In this document: piece after piece, positions 24,859-35,565 of the stretch
How the letters are laid out: every line of letters starts with the position of its first letter
Numbering within the stretch: position 1 is the stretch's first letter
Assembly: GCA_034002405.1 (NCBI GenBank)
Contig: JAVFAS010000025.1
Location: 1-43,519 of the forward strand
Source of the DNA: SZUA-365 sp034002405
Lineage (GTDB): Bacteria > Bacteroidota > Ignavibacteria > SZUA-365
Length of the DNA stretch: 43,519 nucleotides
Direction of reading: 5' to 3'
Position numbers and translations under genes: made by a program
The notes under the pieces: generated by a model
The model's input: only the letters and a program-made list of their open reading frames with translations
What the model was told of the DNA's origin: nothing
Databases searched by the model: none

Positions 24859-25470
24859 TCACTCTGCAAGGAGGCGATAGATGAAGTAACCCAATCCGAC
24901 CTGCAGTAATGCCAGTGAGACACCGGCGTAAATATCGTACTTTTTCGTTTGAGATAACAGGGAATCGTCACCGGTGCGCAGGTAGTCGTCATACAACCCA
25001 TCGGCATGCTGCTTGAGCATCACGGCCGCGACACCCGCACCGACCGCGAGGGTTCCGGGTAGCAGCACGTCGGCACGGGGCAGGACGAATCCGTTCCTCC
25101 TCTCTTCCGCGGTCCCGACCACCGGCGCGTCCGACAGCGGTGGCGCTCCCGGAAATCGCGCGGGATCGAAACGCAATAGCATCACGCCCAACTCCGCCGA
25201 CACCGCGGCGGTATCGGGCCGCACCATCCGCGCCCCCCACGCCGCGCGCGCCGGGAACCACGCGCGAATGCTGTCGAGCATCGACCGCCGCACGCGCAGC
25301 GGCGTGCGGCCGATAAGCGAATCACCGACATACACTTCCGCGCCCGCGGGATCCGACTCCAACGCAATCATGCCACGCAACGGCGCCTCCCGCTCCTGCG
25401 CGGACCCCATCCCCGCCACCACGCACAGCAGCACCCCCACCCACCAACCAACCTTCGTTCCAGCCATCAT
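24859..25470 (-). CDS. Exported PEGA-domain protein
   Basis: About 203 residues from the ATG at 25470, chosen because AAGGAG lies 6 nt upstream; ATGs at 25485 and 25500 are alternatives. A signal peptide (GWWVGVLLCVVAGMGSAQ) is followed by a PEGA domain (IALESDPAGAEVYVGDSLIGRTPLRVR). The C-terminal part has two hydrophobic stretches (PGTLAVGAGVAAVML and SLALLQVGLGYFIY) that could be membrane helices or barrel-like strands. PEGA domains are small beta modules of envelope proteins. I cannot assign a specific role. It lies directly downstream of the octamer array. Confidence 0.72.
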   Translation of the reverse strand: MMAGTKVGWWVGVLLCVVAGMGSAQEREAPLRGMIALESDPAGAEVYVGDSLIGRTPLRVRRSMLDSIRAWFPARAAWGARMVRPDTAAVSAELGVMLLRFDPARFPGAPPLSDAPVVGTAEERRNGFVLPRADVLLPGTLAVGAGVAAVMLKQHADGLYDDYLRTGDDSLLSQTKKYDIYAGVSLALLQVGLGYFIYRLLAE

Positions 25471-25521
25471 CCACCGCTCCTTCATTCCGCCATCTTCCAT
25501 CCGCCCTCCGTCAACATGTCA

Positions 25522-25601
25522 TTTTGACCTTTTGACCTTTCGACCTTTTGACCTTTTGACCTTTCGACCTTTTGACATTTTGACCTTTCGACGTTTTGAC
25601 A
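25522..25601. repeat. Ten-unit octamer array (TTTTGACC/TTTCGACC) with 24-nt higher-order period
   Basis: Ten contiguous 8-nt units. They follow the order A A B, A A B, A' A B', A', where A is TTTTGACC, B is TTTCGACC, A' ends in A and B' ends in G. The array has therefore grown by duplication of a 24-nt block. It fills the spacer between the PQQ lipoprotein gene and the PEGA gene. It is strongly strand-asymmetric (pyrimidine-rich on the plus strand). All frames stay open, so peptide-like frames across it are not genes. Confidence 0.9.
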
Positions 25602-25606
25602 TTCCT

Positions 25607-26806
25607 TCATTTTCTCATCATCCTCACACACACCGCGTCCCCCTCCTCATCCACCAACACCACCCCCTCCCCGGTGAGCAGCGGTGCCGACGTACTTCGT
25701 GCATCCAAACGTCGGACCGTGCGCATCGCGCCGGTGGCGAGATCGATGGCGCGCAGCTCACCGCGCCGCAGGAGTTGGAGCAGCACCGCGCCGGAGAAGA
25801 GTGGCGACGCACCGGGCAATTCGTCCGTCCGCCAGCGCGCCAGCTCGGCACCGTCATCTTCGCGGAGTAACACCACATCCCCACCCGCGAGTGCGACCGC
25901 GATGGTGTCGCCGCGGCGCGCGGTACCGTAGTACACCGCATCGCCGAAGTCCCTGCGCCAACGCTCGGTCCCCTGATGGAGATCGACCGCGACCATCGTC
26001 CCCGCGGCGTTCACGGCGACGACGAGGCCATTCGCCACGGAAGGATCGGCCAGGAACGCGGAGGTGGTGGGAAGCCGCCAGCACCGCGTGCCGTCACGCA
26101 GGGAGAGGCCGCTGAGGTCGCCGTTCTGCGCCGCCACGATGACCATGCTGTCGGACGCCGCGGGCGCCGCGGTGATCACACCGTCGAGGGAGACGGACCA
26201 CACCGCGATGGAATCCCGCGACGCATACCGCGAGACCTCGCCGCTGCGTGCGGCGACGATCACGCCGCCATCCACGGCACAGAGCGACGCATGCACCGAG
26301 GGGATACGTGTCTCGTAGCGCATCGCGCGCGCGCGCAGATCGAAACAGAGCAAGAGCGGCTCGATCCCGCTGGTGGCGATGAAGAGGCAGCCATCCGCAA
26401 TCGCGGGCGTGCCGTGAATGAACCAGGTGCAGGGGAAGCGTCCGATGCGTGTGCCGCTGCGCAGATCCACTGCCTCCGCCATGCCCGTCGTGGAGGAAAA
26501 AATCACGGCCCCGTCGACCAGCAGGGGTGCGGCCCGCGCCGACATCCCGTCAAGACTGAATTCCCACACCACGGTCACGTCGACGGAATCCGTCCGGTCG
26601 CGCAGCGCCAGCGCGCTGACATGGCGCCGGCCGGCATCCCCACCATGCTGAAGCCAGTCCGACGACCCGGCTTCGAGCGCACGGTCGAGGTGGAACGAGG
26701 TCGAGCAGGACGACAACAGCAGCGCGCATGCACAAGCGACGAACGCGGATGTGCCGCGCACGGACGCGGGACGAAACAGGCATGATGGAGTCTCGGAGTG
26801 CGGCAT
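25607..26806 (-). CDS. PQQ-like beta-propeller lipoprotein (BamB-like fold)
   Basis: A protein of 399 residues. The start ATG shares its A with the stop of the upstream gene (TGATG at 26804-26808), which implies translational coupling. A lipobox LSSC gives lipidated Cys34. The mature protein shows repeating blades (for example AAPLLVDGAVIFSS, GTPAIADGCLFIATS, AAPAASDSMVIVAAQ, ADPSVANGLVVAVN) of a PQQ/WD-type propeller. No cofactor-binding motif suggests dehydrogenase activity. BamB, the BAM accessory, has the same design of lipoprotein plus PQQ propeller. Because its partner gene ends in a BamA-like barrel, an assembly or secretion role beside that barrel is plausible. The propeller call is firm, the partnership is inferred. 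Confidence 0.82.
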   Translation of the reverse strand: MPHSETPSCLFRPASVRGTSAFVACACALLLSSCSTSFHLDRALEAGSSDWLQHGGDAGRRHVSALALRDRTDSVDVTVVWEFSLDGMSARAAPLLVDGAVIFSSTTGMAEAVDLRSGTRIGRFPCTWFIHGTPAIADGCLFIATSGIEPLLLCFDLRARAMRYETRIPSVHASLCAVDGGVIVAARSGEVSRYASRDSIAVWSVSLDGVITAAPAASDSMVIVAAQNGDLSGLSLRDGTRCWRLPTTSAFLADPSVANGLVVAVNAAGTMVAVDLHQGTERWRRDFGDAVYYGTARRGDTIAVALAGGDVVLLREDDGAELARWRTDELPGASPLFSGAVLLQLLRRGELRAIDLATGAMRTVRRLDARSTSAPLLTGEGVVLVDEEGDAVCVRMMRK

Positions 26807-29673
26807 CAGAAATCCCATCCGAAAAAGAACTGCTGGAAAAGGTCGCCTTGCAGCCGGGTGAAATTGTCCTCGATGCGCTTGCCAATGTCGTAGCGCAGAA
26901 CGAAAACCCCAAAGAGACTGAAGCGCAGGCCGGCGCCGATGCTGCCCAGCGTCTCGCCATAGCGCTCGTCCCAGGAATTGCCCGCATCGAAGAAGAGCGC
27001 GCCGCGGAGCACTCCAAGGGTGATGGATCCAAAGGGAAAATCGAAACCGACACGATCGAGCACCGGAAATCGCAGTTCATGACTGGTCAGCCAGCGCTTC
27101 GTGCCACGGATCGACCAGCGGGGCCAGCCGCGCAAGTCCCAACTCCCGCCGAGAAAATACCGCCGCGCTTCCTTCCCGTGATTGTACAGGAACTCATAGC
27201 GGGTCGCGAGCGCCGAACGCAGCCCGATGCGGAAGTACCGCCGGTAATCGAGCATCACCGAATAGTAATTGACATTCGCGTACCGTAGATCGGTGGTGTG
27301 CGAGAGCGTGAGGTTGAAGCGGCTGCCATCGATCGGACCGGTCCAATAATACAACGCGTTGTCGGAGACATAGGAAACGGAATTCGTCAACAGCAAGGCC
27401 TTGCGCTGGCGCAACTCCGTGAGGGCTTCCTTGTCCGAATTACTCAGACCGAACGAGCCCTCGATACGCGTGAATTTCGAAAGCGGATACGCCGCGGCGA
27501 AAAAACCCCCGAAGGCGCGTTCGTGGAAATACAGATCGGGATCGAGCAGGTCGTACCGGCGGCCGGCGACATGAAAGACACCGTAACTGAACGGCGTGCT
27601 GCCCGCGAGCGAAACCCGCGTGACGGCGACATTGAAGCTGGAGAGCAGTTCGCCCGACGTCTGCGCGGTATTGTAGAGCAGGAAATAATAGCGGTCGTCA
27701 CCGAGCACATCGCTGATCGAGAGCGCGGCGCCGCCCAGGGTTCCAAACACCGGATCGGTGGAAATCGCGCTCTGCGCGATGTCGACCTCGTACTCCTTCT
27801 CGTACTCCACGCGCGCCGACACCGACGCACCCGAAAGTCCCGCGACCGACCACGCCTCGGTGGGTTCGACGCGACGCGGCGCATGGATCGTCTCGAGCGA
27901 GTCGAGGCGGGCGGAGATGGCCTTCAGTCCCTGGATCTGGAAACTGAAACCATCGAATGCCGAATACAGGATATCCCCATCCGTTGTCCACGTCGGATCG
28001 AACGCCGCCGTCAGAAAACGCGAGACCCGACGCACCGCGGGGAGTTCGCCGCGTTCGCTGCCGCGGAGGGACGGCAGCGCGGGATCCGCGCTGTCGAGCA
28101 CCATCACACAGAGATTGTGCGTCCCGTCGTGGTCGGTCGTCGCCACGATGGTGCTGCCGTCACTCGACCAGGACGGGGAGGCGTAGCTGCAGCTGTCCTG
28201 TGTCAGATAGCGGATGCCGCCCGCTTCGATGTCGTAGAGGAACAGCTGCGTGCGGCCATGCTTCCCCCCCGGGCCGCGATCCGAGGTGAAGGCGATCGAT
28301 GCCCCATCGGGTGACCACGCGGGATCGCGGTCATCGTACAGATCATGGGTCAATCGTACGAGATCCCGCGACGCAAGATCGAGCACGTACAGATCATTCT
28401 CTCCCGCGGCGTTCAATCCCGAGAAGGCGAGCTTCGACCCGTCCGGATTCCACGACGGCGAGGCGATCATCACCAGGGAATCGATCACGAGCGTCCGCGC
28501 GAGCTCGCCGCGCCGCAGATCATACAGGTGTATGACATCCGATTCTCCGCTTTTTGTCACGAAGGCCAGCATACCCGCCGCATTGACCGACATACGGCTG
28601 CCGAGCAGGTGGAAGGCTTCCAGACGGTCGGTCTTTTCCCCTTCGAGCAGCAGGCGGGTTTCGCCGCCGTTGAGCGAGGTACGATACAATCCGGAATAGC
28701 CGGTGGCATTGGCCGCGAAGATGACGTAGGAGGAATCGCCCTGCCGGTAGTAGACCGGTTTCGCGTTGTAGCCGTAGGGGACGATACGCGTGCCGACATC
28801 GCCCGGACGGTCATGCGTCGCGACCAGCGGATAATAGCGCCGGCGCAGGTCGCGCAGCCAGCGGCGATCGAACTCCTCGTATCCCACGCCGAGAGTGAAG
28901 CGGAACACCTCCTGGAAATCCTCCGACACCCAGAAATTCTCGATGAGCTGCACGATCTTCTCGCGACCGAATTCCCGCGCGATGAAGCCGAGCGCGTCCT
29001 GCCCCTCCTTGTACATGAGGAAACTGCCGCTGATCGCGTAGACGCGGGAGAGTGGTGCGAAATACCCGCTGAGCACGGCGTCGCGCAACACCATCTCCGC
29101 CTGCGCATCCCAGTCGGTGGAATAATACTCCGCGAGTCCTTCGACGAACCATAGCGGCAGGTAGCGATCGCTGCGCTGACCGTTGCTCCGCAGCGCCCAT
29201 TCGAGTTTGTTGTGCATGAACACATGCACGAGTTCGTGATTGATCACATGCCGGAAATTCTCAAGCGACCCCGAACCCGGAATCACCACACGTCCCTTGA
29301 TGAATTCGAAGAACCCGCCCACGCCATCGGGAATGAACCCGGGTGTGACATTCGTCTGCTGGAAATGCAGTGGCGAGGAATAGAAGATCAACGGAATGCG
29401 GTGCGTCACCGTGAAATTGAAGTCCCGTTCGAGCTTCCGGAAGCTCTCCTCCGCGAAGCGCGCCCCCTTCCCCGCCAGCTCCTCCATCTCCGGATAATAG
29501 TAAATGTTGAAATGCTCGGTCCGCAGGATCCGCCAGTCGAAGTCGGTATACTGCACCTTGTTGCGCCCGAAGGGAAGGAACTGGGCAGTGGTGTGGATCG
29601 GGAAGAGAAGCGCGCACACGAGCACGAACGGCGGAACGGAGAGGGCGAAACGCAGCCCTCTGGAGATCGACAC
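26806..29673 (-). CDS. Metallopeptidase (peptidase MA-like) – TolB propeller – BamA-type barrel fusion
   Basis: About 955 residues from a GTG at 29673 with AAGGAA upstream (TTG at 29703 is an alternative without support). Order: signal peptide (ending IHTTAQ); a gluzincin-type peptidase domain with H146-E147-LV-H150 (INHELVHVFMH) and the downstream Glu in WFVEGLAEYY; a TolB/WD40-like propeller (repeats such as PSWNPDGSKLAFSG, PAWSPDGASIAFTSD, PSWSSDGSTIVATTD); and a C-terminal 16-strand-like barrel ending FLFQFFFGWDF-style in aromatic residues, as in surface-antigen (BamA/Omp85) domains. Zinc ligands look intact. It is coupled by TGATG to a PQQ lipoprotein gene. The role is unknown; outer-membrane assembly, secretion or surface proteolysis are possible. 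Confidence 0.83.
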   Translation of the reverse strand: MSISRGLRFALSVPPFVLVCALLFPIHTTAQFLPFGRNKVQYTDFDWRILRTEHFNIYYYPEMEELAGKGARFAEESFRKLERDFNFTVTHRIPLIFYSSPLHFQQTNVTPGFIPDGVGGFFEFIKGRVVIPGSGSLENFRHVINHELVHVFMHNKLEWALRSNGQRSDRYLPLWFVEGLAEYYSTDWDAQAEMVLRDAVLSGYFAPLSRVYAISGSFLMYKEGQDALGFIAREFGREKIVQLIENFWVSEDFQEVFRFTLGVGYEEFDRRWLRDLRRRYYPLVATHDRPGDVGTRIVPYGYNAKPVYYRQGDSSYVIFAANATGYSGLYRTSLNGGETRLLLEGEKTDRLEAFHLLGSRMSVNAAGMLAFVTKSGESDVIHLYDLRRGELARTLVIDSLVMIASPSWNPDGSKLAFSGLNAAGENDLYVLDLASRDLVRLTHDLYDDRDPAWSPDGASIAFTSDRGPGGKHGRTQLFLYDIEAGGIRYLTQDSCSYASPSWSSDGSTIVATTDHDGTHNLCVMVLDSADPALPSLRGSERGELPAVRRVSRFLTAAFDPTWTTDGDILYSAFDGFSFQIQGLKAISARLDSLETIHAPRRVEPTEAWSVAGLSGASVSARVEYEKEYEVDIAQSAISTDPVFGTLGGAALSISDVLGDDRYYFLLYNTAQTSGELLSSFNVAVTRVSLAGSTPFSYGVFHVAGRRYDLLDPDLYFHERAFGGFFAAAYPLSKFTRIEGSFGLSNSDKEALTELRQRKALLLTNSVSYVSDNALYYWTGPIDGSRFNLTLSHTTDLRYANVNYYSVMLDYRRYFRIGLRSALATRYEFLYNHGKEARRYFLGGSWDLRGWPRWSIRGTKRWLTSHELRFPVLDRVGFDFPFGSITLGVLRGALFFDAGNSWDERYGETLGSIGAGLRFSLFGVFVLRYDIGKRIEDNFTRLQGDLFQQFFFGWDF

Positions 29674-29746
29674 GTGTTGGGTATTTCCTTGGATTCGCTT
29701 CAACGGTTCTGATCGGACAGTGGAATTGCGACCTTCCGTCTCCTGT

Positions 29747-30808
29747 TTATTCTTTCAACGCCGCCTTCAGCCGGTCGATATTCACGATCGGATACGGATC
29801 CACCCCCGACCCCACCGCCAGATAATAACTCACCCAATCCCCCAGACAAATCAATCCCAGCACACGCGCCAGGGGTTGCGCTTCCTCCGCGGTGATTTCG
29901 AGGATGTCGCCGGCGAGGGGACGAATGATGTCGAGCGTCACGGTGATGCGCGTGCGGATCCGTGGAAGTTCGGCGCGGTCGTGCAAAACCACCACGGCAA
30001 TTCGCCGCAAGAGATCCGGCTGCTGTTCCCAGCCGACGATCTCGTTGTGATTCATCTCGGGAAGGACATTGCTGTAGGCGAGCATCTTGGCGTTTTCCTC
30101 GATCTGGCAGCGCCAGCGCATCAGCACGGCGTCGAGTGCGGCTTGCGCGCCATAGAGCACCGGCAAACGGCCACGCAGCCGCTCCGCGATCGCGATGGCC
30201 GGGTTCGCCGCGTCGTCGTGCGCGGCGTAGTCGCGGGTTTTCTGTTCAAGCACGGCGATCACTGCCTGCAGCTCGGACTGCTGGACGTCGAGAACATCCA
30301 GACGCGCGGCGATCATCAACAGCGGGAAGAACAGATACCCGAGCGCGCAACGCGGCGCGAGTCCACCGGGAATGATCGCGACGGGGACGCCATCCGCCTC
30401 GGCCCGCTCGAGCAGCATCCCGCCCGAGGTGATCGCGACGATCCGCGCCCCGCGCCGGCGTGCCTCGTCGTAGGCAGCCAGCGACTCCTCGGTGTTTCCC
30501 GAATAGCTGACAACAAAGACGAGCGTATGCGCGCCGGCGTAGCCCGGGAGGGAGTAGCCGCGGTGGACCGCGATGGGTAATCTGCCGTGGGACTCCGAGA
30601 AGACACGCAGCACATCGCCGCCGATGGCCGATCCACCCATGCCGCACACAAGCACCTGTGAAAGCGATGCCGCGTCGATCCCGCGAAGATTCACGGAATT
30701 TCCGACATCCATTCCGGTGCGTGCCTGACCTGGATAGTCACAGAGCACGCTGTACATGTCGTGCGAATCGTGCAGGGAAATTCGATGGGCGTAGTCGGAA
30801 CTGCTCAT
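29747..30808 (-). CDS. Bifunctional phosphoglucose/phosphomannose isomerase
   Basis: A protein of 353 residues with two SIS-fold halves. Visible landmarks are VCGMGGSAIGGDVLR near residue 55, FVVSYSGNTEESLAAY near 95 (sugar-phosphate binding) and EMNHNEIVGWE near 250, the last typical of the archaeal/bacterial bifunctional PGI/PMI family. It interconverts fructose-6-P with glucose-6-P and mannose-6-P. AGGAT precedes the ATG. It lies 30 nt downstream of a classical glucose-6-phosphate isomerase gene, so the pair is partly redundant. The mannose activity could supply GDP-mannose precursors for envelope glycans. Confidence 0.93.
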   Translation of the reverse strand: MSSSDYAHRISLHDSHDMYSVLCDYPGQARTGMDVGNSVNLRGIDAASLSQVLVCGMGGSAIGGDVLRVFSESHGRLPIAVHRGYSLPGYAGAHTLVFVVSYSGNTEESLAAYDEARRRGARIVAITSGGMLLERAEADGVPVAIIPGGLAPRCALGYLFFPLLMIAARLDVLDVQQSELQAVIAVLEQKTRDYAAHDDAANPAIAIAERLRGRLPVLYGAQAALDAVLMRWRCQIEENAKMLAYSNVLPEMNHNEIVGWEQQPDLLRRIAVVVLHDRAELPRIRTRITVTLDIIRPLAGDILEITAEEAQPLARVLGLICLGDWVSYYLAVGSGVDPYPIVNIDRLKAALKE

Positions 30809-30838
30809 GATGATCCTGTGGGAATGTTGGGGAATGCA

Positions 30839-32186
30839 TCAACCGGCGAGGATATCGTCTCCGGAGGCCAGCCGCGCCAGCAGGGCGTCTCGGAGCGTCT
30901 CGAAGCCCGGCTTGGAAAGCAGGGCGAACATGTTGCGCTTGTAAGCCTCGACGCCGGGTTGATCGAAGGGATTGACACCGAGCGCGTAGCCGCCGTACGC
31001 AACCGCGGTTTCGAAGAAATACAACAACGCCCCGATGGACGTGGGAGAAATCGATGGCAGCAGAATGGTGGCATTCGGCGTGCCACCCTCCAGATGAGCG
31101 ATGGCCGTGCCGCGCAGCGCGCTGTGATTGACCGCGGCGACACTGCTCCCCGCGAGGAAATTCAATCCGTCGGTGTCGTCGTCCGAGACGGGAATGCGCA
31201 GGTCCGCTCCCGCGTCCTCCGCGAAGAGAAACGTCTCGAACAACTGCCGTGTCCCGTCCTGGATGTACTGTCCCATCGAGTGCAAATCGGTGGTGTTGGT
31301 CACCGCGGCGGGAAAGAGGCCCTTGCCATCCTTTCCCTCGCTCTCGCCAAAGAGCTGCTTCCACCATTCCGTCACGGAGGAGAGGTTCGCGTGGAACGAG
31401 GCCAAGACTTCGATCCGCGTTCCTGACCGATACAGCGCGTCGCGGATCATCGCATAGCGCAGTGCGGGATTGCGGTCGGGATCGGAGTCCGCCACGGTTT
31501 CCCGCATCGCGATCGCACCCTCGAGCACGCGGCCAATGTCGACGCCGGCGGCGGCGATGGGCAGCAGTCCCACCGGCGTGAGCACCGAGAACCGTCCCCC
31601 GACGTCGTCGGGAATCACAAAGGAAGTGTATCCCTCCTCCTCCGCCACACGACGCAGCGCGCCCCGCGTGGCATCGGTGGTGGCGAAAATCCGCCGGGCC
31701 GCTTCCTCCCGACCGTACCTGCGTTCCATCCACTGCCGGAGCACGCGGAACGCCAACGCGGGTTCGGTCGTGGTGCCCGACTTGGAAATCACGTTGAGAC
31801 AGACACGTCGATCGGCGCAGGCATCCATCAGCGCCTGGAGATATCCGCCGTCTAGATGGTGGCCAGCGTAAAGGACCTGCGTGCCCGATGTATCGAACGG
31901 ACCACGTAATGCCTCGATCACCGCGCGAGCCCCGAGATAGGAACCGCCGATGCCGATCACGATCAATACGTCCGCGTCCGCACGGATCGCCGAGGCGGCG
32001 TCCAGCACGGGACCCATCGCCTCCCGCGCGGCGAGCGGCAAGTCAACCCAGCCGAGGAACTCGTGCCCCGGTCCCTGACGCGACCGCAGAAGCGCTTGCG
32101 CGTCAAGAATGCGGGTGCGCGCGGCATCTTCGGCCGCGGCGTCGATCGCGTCCCGCGTGTTCCGTTCATCGATACGAATGCGTGCC

Positions 32187-32200
<14 letters not shown>
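30839..32200 (-). CDS. pgi: Glucose-6-phosphate isomerase (short, Bacillus-type)
   Basis: A protein of 453 residues, the short form of the family. Conserved blocks are IGIGGSYLGARAVIEAL, VISKSGTTTEPALAF (substrate phosphate loop), GGRFSVLTPVGLLP and the C-terminal NPFDQPGVEAYK. It interconverts glucose-6-P and fructose-6-P. The start (MMD at 32200 or 32197, with GAGG upstream) overlaps the ptsI stop by about 14 nt. It is followed 30 nt later by a bifunctional PGI/PMI. Position after PTS enzyme I suggests coordinated control of sugar-phosphate flux. Confidence 0.95.
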
Positions 32201-34129
<1,929 letters not shown>

Positions 34130-34133
<4 letters not shown>

Positions 34134-34396
34134 GTTTCCCCGAATCCTTCGTCGAACAATTTCGTGACGGCGTCGGCCATTTCCGCTTCGTCGCTGCCGG
34201 TGAACGAGAGGTGCAGCGTCGAACCCTGCTCGGCCGCGAGTGTCATGACGCCGATAATGCTTTTCCCGTTGATTTCGAAACTATCTTTGCGGATATAAAA
34301 CTCCGAATCAAAGCGGGCGGCGGTCTTGACGAGCGTGGCGGCGGGACGCGTGTGCAGCCCCGAACGATTCTTGATGGTAACGGTGCGTTCAATCAT
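34130..34396 (-). CDS. ptsH: HPr phosphocarrier protein
   Basis: A protein of 88 residues, the standard HPr size. The phosphorylated histidine is H15 in RSGLHTRPAA, and the regulatory serine is S46 in NGKSIIGVM, so both PEP-dependent and HPr-kinase-type control sites are present. The start at 34396 (MIERTV) is the only one that gives a normal HPr; the frame is open upstream through the neighbouring gene. It overlaps ptsI by ATGA and lies 4 nt after the polyprenyl synthase stop. No HPr kinase gene is in the window. Confidence 0.96.
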
Positions 34397-34400
34397 GCGC

Positions 34401-35516
34401 TTAATGCCTGCGTTCGAGAAGCATGCGTGCCAGCCAGTCAAGCATCCGCCGTCCGTCGTTCTCTTCCAACGCATCGAGTGCCCGGATCGCCGCCGCGGTA
34501 TCCTGCGCGATACGCTGCCGCGCCGCCTCCAGCACACCGAGTCGTTCGTAGATCTCCGTCACCCGCGCCACGAGTCCGTCCGCGGAAGCGGTGCGCGTGG
34601 CCACCGATTCGAGCAAGGCGAGGTCTTCCCCCGCCGCACGGCCAAGCGCGGTGACCAGCAGAAAGGTCTTCTTCCCTTCGAGAATGTCGCCCCCGATCGG
34701 TTTGCCGAAGTCCGCCGTGTCGGCGACCACATCGAGCAAATCATCCTGCACCTGGAATGCACGACCGACGCCGCGCGCATATTCGACCAGTGCCGCGCGC
34801 CGGAACGTATCCGCGCCACCGATGATCGCACCCATCTCGGCGGAAATCGCGACAAGCCATCCGGTTTTCTTGCCGATCATCATCAGATACTCATCCTCGG
34901 TCACGGAGGAACGTTGTTCGAATTCCTTGTCGTAACTCTGTCCCTCGCACACCTCGATGACGCCGTCGGTGAACACACGGGTGAGCGCGCGCAGATCCCC
35001 TTTCTCGGTATTGAGCAACGTTTTGTAGGCAATACCCATTAACTCGTCGCCGACAAGAATCGCGATATTCTCATCCCATTTACGATGCACGGTCTGACGT
35101 CCCCGTCGCGTGTCGGCGCGGTCCATGATATCGTCGTGCACGAGGGTGAAATTGTGCAGGATCTCCACCGCCACGCCGGCGTCGAGGGCATCGAGCGCAT
35201 CCCCGCCCGCCGCCTCGCACGCGAGCATGACCAGGACCGGCCGGATGCGCTTTCCGCCGCCCTCCAACACATACCGGGCGGGCTCGTACATGGTCACGGG
35301 CTCGTCGCGGTCGATCACCGTGGCGAGCCGCTGGTCGATCAGGGTGCGATAGCTGTGATACCGGTCGGAGAATTGCTGCATCGAGAATATTCCGTTGTGA
35401 GAAGAGGTTCCGTGATACGAGGAGGTTCCGTGATACGAGGATGTTCCGTGATACGAGGATGTTTCGTGATACGAGGATGTTTCGCTCTGCGTGGAAGACG
35501 GCATGGTCTCGGTCAT
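34401..35516 (-). CDS. Polyprenyl (geranylgeranyl/octaprenyl-type) diphosphate synthase
   Basis: 371 residues if started at 35516, or 326 from the ATG at 35381 (MQQFSDRY). Trans-isoprenyl synthase motifs are GGGKRIRP (86-93), the first Asp-rich motif D128-D-IM-D132 and the second D258-D-LL-D262. It elongates IPP onto an allylic primer; the chain length is not readable with confidence. The N-terminal 45 residues contain tandem SSYHGT hexapeptides from 18-nt repeats (35406-35477). The short start has a GGAA upstream and gives a typical family length, whereas the repeat region stays open in frame, so both starts remain possible. It lies 4 nt from ptsH and 49 nt from fni. Confidence 0.92.
   Translation of the reverse strand: MTETMPSSTQSETSSYHETSSYHGTSSYHGTSSYHGTSSHNGIFSMQQFSDRYHSYRTLIDQRLATVIDRDEPVTMYEPARYVLEGGGKRIRPVLVMLACEAAGGDALDALDAGVAVEILHNFTLVHDDIMDRADTRRGRQTVHRKWDENIAILVGDELMGIAYKTLLNTEKGDLRALTRVFTDGVIEVCEGQSYDKEFEQRSSVTEDEYLMMIGKKTGWLVAISAEMGAIIGGADTFRRAALVEYARGVGRAFQVQDDLLDVVADTADFGKPIGGDILEGKKTFLLVTALGRAAGEDLALLESVATRTASADGLVARVTEIYERLGVLEAARQRIAQDTAAAIRALDALEENDGRRMLDWLARMLLERRH
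35406..35477. repeat. Four 18-nt repeats at the 5' end of the polyprenyl synthase gene
   Basis: Four contiguous copies of an 18-nt unit (GGTTCCGTGATACGAGGA and single-base variants, plus-strand reading) encode a SSYHGT-type hexapeptide on the minus strand. They match the unit length of the repeats in ptsI about 3 kb away in the same run of genes, although the sequences differ. Confidence 0.9.
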
Positions 35517-35565
35517 GGGTAGCCCGGTGGCATCGCCGGGGACGGGGGTCCGGAACGTGGCGCGC

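Noticed and set aside
25522..25601. CRISPR array
   Set aside because: Units are 8 nt, contiguous and without unique spacers. The heptamer arrays fail for the same reason.
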